From Strigamia acuminata (lineage: Eukaryota; Arthropoda; Chilopoda; Geophilomorpha; Linotaeniidae), in assembly GCA_949358305.1 (NCBI GenBank), contig OX442319.1:5396001-5456000 (forward strand): a stretch of 60,000 nt of DNA, read 5' to 3'. Below are positions 53,248 through 60,000 of this stretch, piece after piece (within the stretch, counting starts at the first letter, position 1; every line of letters begins with the position of its first letter). The position numbers and the translations under genes were made by a program. The notes below the pieces were generated by a model that worked only from the letters and a program-made list of their open reading frames with translations, did not search any database and was not told the DNA's origin.

Positions 53248-54101
53248 GTTCTTGTGTAAAACCGTGGCCTTCCGCAGACCATTAGCTATAGAATTAGCTT
53301 TAGACGATCAACTGAGCAAAACCAGCGCTCCAGCTGGCTTGCTTATGACCCGTATCTATCCTGACGAAAAGAAAGTGACGCTTTTGACGTATCTTAATTC
53401 GTCATACGAGTTTACGCTCCGGGGATTGTCACAGAACGATTCTGTCTGTGCAAAGGACTTCTACCAAGCAGTCACACATTTTGCGACTGCTCGCAGCCTG
53501 TTGCTAAATCTAGTCTTCAACAATTTTGACAATTCATCTCAATTTGTTTCAGAATTAGCCAGATGTATCAGAATTGATTCATCCGTCGCAAGTTGGAGCG
53601 ACTATGAATTTACAACAGGGCAATTGATGGTTGATGAGGTTATAGTTAGACGCAGTCACGAACCTGACATGATCAATGCGGCTATTTGCAAAGCGTATTT
53701 GTTAGCTCAAAATCCGCAAGATTTAGCACCATTTCTTGAAATAATGAGAACTCAACTTCCAAATCAATTTATATTTAATGTATTTAAAGCTTTCAATTGT
53801 GCCTACTTGGGACAATTTGATCATCGCTTCGTAGCAGCCAATGAAACTCTACAATCGGATTTTAGATGTAAATACGTGAGGAGACGCATTATTTGCACAA
53901 TCTATCAATATGCAGCTATCGAGTGAAACCAAAGATGATATTATCAATGCATCTTTGGATTATATTAATTATACCCCAGTTGGACATCCAAAGCTAATTG
54001 ATTGTTTTTACATAATCGCTTTACTCTATTCTCTGGAACAGCCTACAGAGGAACTACGCCAGGAATGTCTTAATATAAAAAAGGAATCGAGGCAGAGATG
54101 A
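53248..54101 (+). pseudogene. Unidentified helical protein, frameshifted
   Basis: The open stretch begins after TTTTGTTTTAG and reads VAFRRPLAIELALDD, YEFTLRGLSQNDSVCAKDFY, ARSLLLNLVFNNFDNSSQF, NAAICKAYLLAQNPQDLAPF and FNVFKAFNCAYLGQFDHR, to 53926. A one-base shift near 53880 moves homology to module B into the next frame (YINYTPVGHPKLIDCFYII, to 54101). Helical-repeat character. It could belong to the separase-like locus beside it or be viral-derived; I cannot decide. Confidence 0.5.
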
Positions 54102-54229
54102 ATTTAATTGCGTGCTTTAAACCTTTGATTTCGCTATTCAAATCCAAGGTGGAAAAAATACTGATAAATATGCACGACTTCTTCGCTCCGGAAACATGGT
54201 AAATTTCCACGATTTAATCGAATGTATTT

Positions 54230-54659
54230 TTACCGTATTACCTCACATAAAGCGGCATGCAGCTGGGCATGGGTTTACCAGCTTTTCAAAATTGGGTACA
54301 AAAAAATTATACCGGCATGCCGGTATAAAATGAAACATGCCAGTATAAGTGAAAAAAAATTTTTTTTAGTTTTTTATTTAAAAAAGAATATTGACAATAC
54401 GAACACATCATTCTCCCACAGTAACCACGTCCATTATTGTAATCACTCAAACCTTGGATGAATTGTAAACAACTACACCTTACAATGCAGTTTTTATACG
54501 GTTTGAGACTAAAAAAGTCCTTTAGATGTACGTTAAACTGGGCGTTATTACGGTAATTCGAAATACCCGTGAAAAAAAAAATTTGTACTCACTTACACCG
54601 GCATGCCGGTATAACTCAAATTTTACCGGCATGCGGATTAATGTGAGGTAATACGGTAA
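54230..54659. mobile_element. MITE with about 19-bp exact terminal inverted repeats
   Basis: Ends TTACCGTATTACCTCACAT and its exact inverse (54641-54659), extending imperfectly to GCGGCATGC. Inside are palindromes on ACCGGCATGCCGGT (54311-54324 and 54598-54610). The flanks are T-rich, so the target duplication is unclear. No transposase. Confidence 0.8.
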
Positions 54660-54683
54660 TTTTTTTTTTGCAATTTTTTTTAG

Positions 54684-54861
54684 GACCCAGGAGTACTAAA
54701 CTTAACCATCCTATCTTGTGAGCTATATGGGTTGGTTTGTGTTATCAAATCAACTGATGGTAATTGGCGGCGCGCGGTGTGTAGACAGCGTGTCACACAG
54801 GATAAAATAACGGTATTGTGCGTGCACACAGGAAAATGAAGTGGTCGTACTTCTGGCCCAG
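54684..54861 (+). pseudogene. Tudor-domain exon, frameshifted copy
   Basis: An exon between TTTTTTTTAG and a GTAATT donor: DPGVLNLTI, LYGLVCVIKSTDGNWRRAV, DKITVLCVHTGK. One extra A near 54835 (GGAAAATG against GGAAATG in the 57.7-kb copy) breaks the frame. Confidence 0.6.
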
Positions 54862-54904
54862 GTAATTTGAAATTTTTATTGATAATAATTTTTTATAATT
54901 TAAG

Positions 54905-55020
54905 GAGAAAAAAGTTCTGCAGAATTCTGCATGCTCTGCAGAAAAAAAATACCAAATGTTAACCTTTTCTGCAGAATATTTTCGACTGGCAATTTTTCTG
55001 CAGAATTCTGCAGAGAAAAA
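54905..55020. repeat. CTGCAGAATTCTGCAG inverted repeats
   Basis: TTCTGCAGAATTCTGCA at both ends with two CTGCAGAA copies between; it would form a hairpin. Elsewhere in 55020-55400 no gene is seen. Confidence 0.6.
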
Positions 55021-55399
55021 TGTTCATTGTGGCACATTCGAGACCCGATATTCTCTTTTCGGTCATCGTACTTTGGCAGTATAACAAATCACACTTGACC
55101 AAACATGTGAACCTGTTGTTACAGGTTAGGGGCCTTGGGGCTCTACTGTATTACATTTATTTTAATTAGTACCATATAACTTTAATTTGTGTCTGTATTT
55201 CTAAATGTTATTATTCCAACCTACCCAACTGGGATTCCAATGCTTGATTTGCTTCATGATTTACTTAAAAATAATTACTGATTTTGTCAATAAAATTCAT
55301 CTAAATTAAAATTTCAATGCCACTTAATTTTTGACTTTTCCTTTCGTAAGGTTTGTTTTTCTGCAGTCTTTTTCCTGCAATTGACATCAAATAATCATC

Positions 55400-56220
55400 A
55401 TAACCTTGGGCAGACATGGAAGACATGGAAATTAAGGAACCATTTCTCTTGGTTGTTTAGTCCTGTGTTTTTGCTATATATTTTATCATACCGCTGATAT
55501 TGAAACATCAAAGAAAACATCTACATCCATTCTCAGGTTGTTTTATAATTGTTATATTTAAAATATATTTTTGTTTTTACCAAATGTTGGACATACATAC
55601 AAGATGAGCAATTTGCCCAGCGCATCCCGACCTCCATCGACAGGAGCTTAAAAGGCCCCACCCCCAGACCCGTATTTTATTATATATTTTACTTTTCACA
55701 GGTTTTGTATTTACATTACGTAAATGTACCACTTGACACACAAAGAGATGAATGCAGAGTTAAAAGTACATAATCATTGCACCTCAATGTGTAGTGAAGT
55801 TATTCATTTATTGTATTTATTCTTTATTTATTGTGTTCTTTCTTTATTACGATTTATTGTATTGTTTGTTTTTATTGTTTGTTTAGTAAAGATTACCTAC
55901 AACGCCACAACAGCAAAACCCTAAATCTTTCCCTGAGGACACCAGTGTCAAAATGTCGCTTAGCAATTTTGCACAATACGAATAAACTGTCGACCGATAA
56001 TAAACAGTCCACCAAAAAGCAATTATACGACAAGCATTTCTGTGCTCATGTGATTAGAATCAAAAATTACAAGTGTCTGCAAGATTGCAAATGCCACCCA
56101 TTTAGATGTAGAGATTTTGAAAAGCTGGGTACGAGTAATGCGTCCTGTTGCAATTGCATTCGACCTAATGCTTATTCAGGCCCGTTGTTGTCAAACATTA
56201 AAAGGCATTTAAATCAATGA
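55400..56220 (+). pseudogene. Modules D, C and H: Cys-rich exon
   Basis: Module D (55415-55680) shares DMED with a hydrophobic FALYFIIPLILKHQRKH-like segment, a possible membrane helix, and recurs at 59085. Module H (55915-56220) encodes NYKCLQDCKCHPFRCRDFEK then NASCCNCIRPN and SNIKRHLNQ, with nine cysteines and a finger-like end; it recurs at 59570-59890. In this copy, stop TGA replaces the Cys after LNQ. Confidence 0.5.
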
Positions 56221-56474
56221 CCTTATATACAACAACTCTTTAATATTACATCTTGTTCAGGCAATTTTAGTTGGACTCAATAAACACTATTACACCTATA
56301 ATTTTCTATTAATAAATTCATTCATGCAAATATTCCTGTATAAATGATTTTTAAATAACATACAATACGCAATGTAAGTTTCAACTAATGTTGACCATTA
56401 TGTCATTTTACATTAAAATTAAATACTCTGATATTACTGAAAGTTTCTTTACTTCTGTAATTTTTATCTCATGT

Positions 56475-56610
56475 AACAAACTAAATTTGACATTTTGTTT
56501 CAGCTAACGGCAACAAGATGTTAGGCGATAAAATTGATGCCCTGAAGAAACGTCGCTGTAAATTTATTATTTTTTCTCTTCTTGCGTGTCTGTAATGATG
56601 ATTTTAATGG
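56475..56610 (+). pseudogene. Exon module A, second copy
   Basis: TTTGTTTCAG then ANGNKMLGDKIDALKKRRCK, the same exon as at 50368 with several substitutions. Confidence 0.5.
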
Positions 56611-56904
56611 AAATTATTAAATTGATACCAAGAAGTAAACACCATTTGTTGCGCGCCAATTTTTCGCGCTCAACACCTAACCGTTGTTGGAAGCGCATTT
56701 CTTTGTTCCGTGCAAACACAAGAAATATCTATTTTCTTTTTATTTCTTCGGTAATTTAACTTCTAATTTTAGTTATTAACTCATTTATTTATATTTCATA
56801 AATTATCTTGTAAATTCCACGAATAAAGTTGGATTTGTATTATTTTTAATCACTAAAAACTTGAGTTATTATTTCATAAAAATACCCCTAGACACATTTT
56901 ACAG

Positions 56905-57120
56905 GCATCAGAGTTTAAGGCCTATAAACAGCATCTCAATTGCGATTTATCCAGGAAAAAGATAAGTATTCTCTGGATAGATACCCGGATCGCAACAGTT
57001 TGTTGGATAAAGTTGGATCAGATCATTATTCTTGCACAATAATATCTGATTTCATTAATGGTAGAGGTGGCTCTGACAATCTGATGACTGCTGTAAGTCT
57101 AGCCTGGGGAATACCCCGTT
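56905..57120 (+). pseudogene. Unidentified exon fragment
   Basis: After TTTTACAG one frame reads ASEFKAYKQHLNCDLS, another RFIQEKDKYSLDRYPDRNSL. A frame change inside an exon is likely. Family not recognised. Confidence 0.35.
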
Positions 57121-57149
57121 TCCTTTCATGGAACAAACTAAAACCATTA

Positions 57150-57380
57150 TATTTGTGCAGATGGCATTTTTCCTCTTTGTGCCGTTCAAATTATTTCAAT
57201 GTCCTTTTTTCAATTCTATTTTTATATTCAATTTAAGTTAATGCATGTTACATGTTAATTTTAATTCATTCTATACAATTTATGTAATTCCCTTTTCTTT
57301 TAATTGGTATCTTACCAATTGAGGGGATACTGGAGTGTTTGCACTCCATTTTCTTTACTAGATAATTTGTGATGCTGCCC
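57150..57380 (+). repeat. Repeat module G
   Basis: Matches 58265-58510 over nearly its whole length (RWHF-S-LCRSNYFNV... frame followed by AT-rich sequence and ATGCTGCCCATGCACAGCGA). Confidence 0.75.
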
Positions 57381-57557
57381 ATGCACAGCGACACCTATGG
57401 AGTGAGAACCATTGACCAGAGAGGTGATTTAGTGAAAGAAATTGAGCTGACCACAAAGATTGCAATTTTGTCACAAAGGTGCAACTACGTGCTAAGCAAA
57501 GATGTGAAAGGCGATTCGACCCACTTGTTCTATGCGTATACGAGAAATTCAATCTAA
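57369..57557 (+). pseudogene. Unidentified short frame
   Basis: LPMHSDTYGVRTIDQRGD and IELTTKIAILSQRCNYVL look protein-like. The first residues are shared with 58487 onward, where homology stops after SDTYD. No family recognised. Confidence 0.3.
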
Positions 57558-57720
57558 GAGGCCCAAATATTGACAAAGAGAAGAAATATTTGGAGAGTTT
57601 TTATAAGAATAAACCGGTAATTGAGCAAAATTTTTATTTTAGATAGATGTTGACTTTATAGGTATGTTGGCTCTATAGGAAGAAAATGATTTTACTTGGA
57701 AAGCACGTAGACCATGCATC

Positions 57721-58242
57721 GTAATGTCGGAAAAGGACCCAGGAGTACTAAACTTAACCATATCATCTTGTGGACTATATGGGTTGGTTTGTATTATCAA
57801 ATCAACTGATGGTAATTGGCGGCGCGTGGTGCGTAGACAGCGTATCACATGGGATAAAATATCCGTATTGTGCGTGCACACAGGAAATGAAGTAGTCGTA
57901 CTTCTGACCCAGGTAATTTGAAATTTTTATTGATAATAATTTTTTATGGAGTATGATTTATTGTATTTATTTCTAAATATTCTATTAACATACAGTAATT
58001 TACTTTTTTTTTACTTTTTTACTTTTTTTTTACTTTTTGTTGCAATGGATTTATTGGACCATAAAATATCAGCTTTCAATTGTAGTTTATTGGGGGTGTC
58101 ACCAAATGCCGATCCTAAAAACCTCTTTCAAGAGATCTATATGAAACAACTAACTGTTACAAATAGAGGCCAAAACGATCTGAATGTATACAACGTTATT
58201 CTAACTGAAAAGATCGGACAGAACACCAGTTATCCAAAATTG
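57721..58242 (+). CDS. Extended Tudor-domain exons
   Basis: Exon 1 (to 57912, donor GTAATT) encodes LYGLVCIIKSTDGNWRRVV and DKISVLCVHTGNEVVVLL, the Tudor barrel pattern: G-x-C, W-x-R, then V-x-V-x-x-x-x-x-G-N-E-x-V. Exon 2 (about 58045-58242, donor GTATGT) encodes AFNCSLLGVSPNADPK, LTVTNRGQNDLNVYNVILTE and TSYPKLV, fitting the second half of an extended Tudor domain. Such domains bind methylarginine in Piwi-pathway proteins. The aromatic-cage Tyr of D-Y-G-N is replaced (HTGN). Other exons of the gene are not identified, so it may be a partial copy. Confidence 0.6.
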
Positions 58243-58264
58243 GTATGTATTTCTACAGCGATAA

Positions 58265-58510
58265 ACTGCACAAGATGGCATTTTTCCCCTTTGTGTCGTT
58301 CAAATTATTTTAATGTCTTTTTTTCAATTCTACTTTTATATTCAATTTAAGTTAATGCATGTTACATGTTAATTGTAATTCATTCTATACAATTTATGTA
58401 TTGCCCTTTTCTTTTAATTGGTATCTTACCAATTGAGGGGATACTGTAGTGTTTGGCACTCTATTTTCTTTACTAGATAATTTGTGATGCTGCCCATGCA
58501 CAGCGACACC
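58265..58510 (+). repeat. Repeat module G, second copy
   Basis: See 57150-57380. Here the module is followed by GATTTTCTATTAATAAATTC, which follows a different module at 56302. Confidence 0.75.
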
Positions 58511-58519
58511 TATGATTTT

Positions 58520-59080
58520 CTATTAATAAATTCATTCATGAAAATATTCCTGTATAACATGGTCACTTTCTTGACTCCAATCCAACAGCATCCAATTTAC
58601 TTCCATACAATTCCAACATACGAATCACTTTCCGAAAGAAAAATGGCAGAAAAGATTAAAATGGAGCAAAATGTAGATGAATCAGAAGAAGCAAAAGCCG
58701 AGGCAAAAGCAGAAGCCGAGGCAATGTTTATGTTTGATTTATTTCCTTGTTCCAACTAATTATTGGGAGGAAAAATTCCAACTTTCTACCTCCTCGTGGT
58801 CACTCCTGGATCATCACTTTGATGATTTTCATTATCACTCCGCAAGGAGGGATGACCTTTGGCCATTGGGCAGTGTGTGGAGTGATGCAGGTCATCCTTG
58901 GATGACCAAGCGGTCACACATTCTTTGTGTCTTTACACCAATTTGTGTTCAGGAGTGTCAAACGGTGGGTGTTCGTGTTTGTTTTGAGATATTAAAAAAA
59001 ACAAAAAAAACACTTAAAATCACAACTTTTTAAGTGATAAAAAAAGCTTGTCCATTTTGGACTACTGTTTACCCAGGATA
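58520..59080. other. No gene supported
   Basis: A short acidic frame at 58643-58759 (EEAKAEAKAEAEAM) and AT-rich sequence. A block at 58800-58930 is GC-richer, with TGATCCAG/GGATGA-type short repeats. Confidence 0.35.
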
Positions 59081-59084
59081 AAGA

Positions 59085-59940
59085 CATGGAAGACATGGAA
59101 AATACGGAACCATTTCTCTTGGTTGTTTGGTCCTGTGTATTTGCTTTATATTTTATCATACCGCTGATATTGAAACATCAAAGAAAACATCTACATCATT
59201 CTCAGATTGTTTTATAATTGTTATACTTAAAATATATTTTTGTTTTTACCAAATGTTGGACAGGAGCTTAAAAGGCCTCACCCGCAGACCCGTATTTTAT
59301 TATATATTTTACGTTTCACAGGTTTTGCATTATACAGTTCTGTATTACGCTACGAGATGACATAATGTAAATGTACCACCTGACACCAAAAGTGAAGAAT
59401 ACAGTTAATTAAAAGCACTTCATCATTGCACCTCAATGTGTAGTTTAGTTATTCATTTATTGTATTTATTCTTTATTTATTGTGTTCTTTCTTTATTACG
59501 ATTTATTGTATTGTTTGTTTTTATTATTTGTTCAGTAAAGATTACCTACAACACTACAACAGGCGTCAATCAAAACCTTAAATCTTTCCCTGAGGACACC
59601 AGTGTCAGAATTATGCTTAATACGAATAAACAGTCGACCGATAATAAACAGTCCACCAAAAAGCAATTATAAGACAGGCATTTCTGTGCTCATGTGATTG
59701 GAATCAAAAATTACAAGTGTCTGCAAGATTGCAAATGTCACCCATTTAGATGTAGAGATTTTGAAAAGCTGGGTACGAGTAATGCGTCCTGTTGCAATTG
59801 CATTCGACCTAATGCTTATTCAGGCCCGTTGTTGTCAAACATTAAAAGGCATTTAAATCAATGTCCTTATATGTATACAACAACTCTTTAATATTACATC
59901 TTGTTCAGGCAATTTTAGTTGGACTCATTAAACACTATTA
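59085..59940 (+). pseudogene. Modules D, C and H, second copy
   Basis: The order D (59085-59330), C (59350-59560) and H (59570-59940) repeats 55415-56290. This copy of H keeps the last Cys (NQCPYMYTTTL, stop at 59891) but has a TAA inside KKQL(stop)DRHF at about 59670. The pair of copies shows a duplication unit of about 0.85 kb. Confidence 0.55.
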
Positions 59941-60000
59941 CATTGATTTAGATGGGCACATCAAGCAAGAATAATGGCACTATTTTATAGCAGCTTTCAC

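Noticed and set aside
53248-54101. Endogenous viral nucleoprotein
   Set aside because: The helical character alone suggested it, but I see no diagnostic motif and the module is shared with spliced host-like exons.
1-60000. tRNA or rRNA genes
   Set aside because: I saw no cloverleaf with A and B boxes and no rRNA core sequence, though a covariance search could still find one.

Overview
The window looks like nuclear DNA of an arthropod, most likely an insect. The evidence is AT-rich spliced genes with GT-AG introns, Akt-type kinase exons that resemble insect Akt, a C2H2 zinc-finger array gene, and a dense load of LTR elements, hAT and Tc1-like elements, MITEs and minisatellites. I see no bacterial gene organisation and cannot name the species.

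Region by region: (1) 1-6133 is an LTR retrotransposon cut by the left window edge. Its LTRs match exactly over the visible overlap, and its single long ORF (1430 codons) is not a polymerase. (2) 6.1-8.8 kb holds a Ty3/gypsy tail with an LTR, a broken Akt-like kinase fragment and a remnant of the family described next. (3) 9.5-10.5 kb is an intact 11-finger C2H2 gene. (4) 11-41.6 kb is the core: at least eleven copies (four long open ones plus broken ones) of a gene family whose 370-465 aa products resemble the N-terminal helical region of Rlf/ZNF292 proteins but carry no zinc fingers. They lie in head-to-head pairs within a large inverted repeat (arms about 20.6-29.0 kb and 34.1-41.0 kb). A conserved ACGT-rich box with a TATA-like sequence precedes the members. 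A Ty1/copia element (15308-19943, identical LTRs, 5-bp target duplication) has split one pair inside its shared promoter. Each arm also carries an Akt-like gene with lost catalytic motifs, and a tandemly duplicated last-exon cluster ending in a Cys/His-rich exon. (5) 31-34 kb between the arms holds a 31-bp minisatellite, a broken host exon, a hAT MITE and a Tc1-like MITE. (6) 41.5-48.6 kb holds a solo LTR, a gypsy fragment whose protease active-site codons were hit by a MITE, and a decayed hAT element with a perfect 8-bp target duplication. (7) 49-60 kb is a mosaic of repeated exon-sized modules, among them separase catalytic-site fragments, Tudor-domain exons and an unidentified Cys-rich module, with a palindrome-rich 36-bp minisatellite and short inverted-repeat elements.

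Working interpretation: repeated inverted duplication has amplified a linked unit (divergent Rlf-like gene pair, Akt-like pseudokinase, alternative last exons), while transposons and small indels have broken many copies. Three 427-464-codon members and the inverted-arm Akt-like copy stay open despite this. That makes selection worth testing, but the sequence alone cannot establish it. Family assignments rest on motif recognition, not on database searches.
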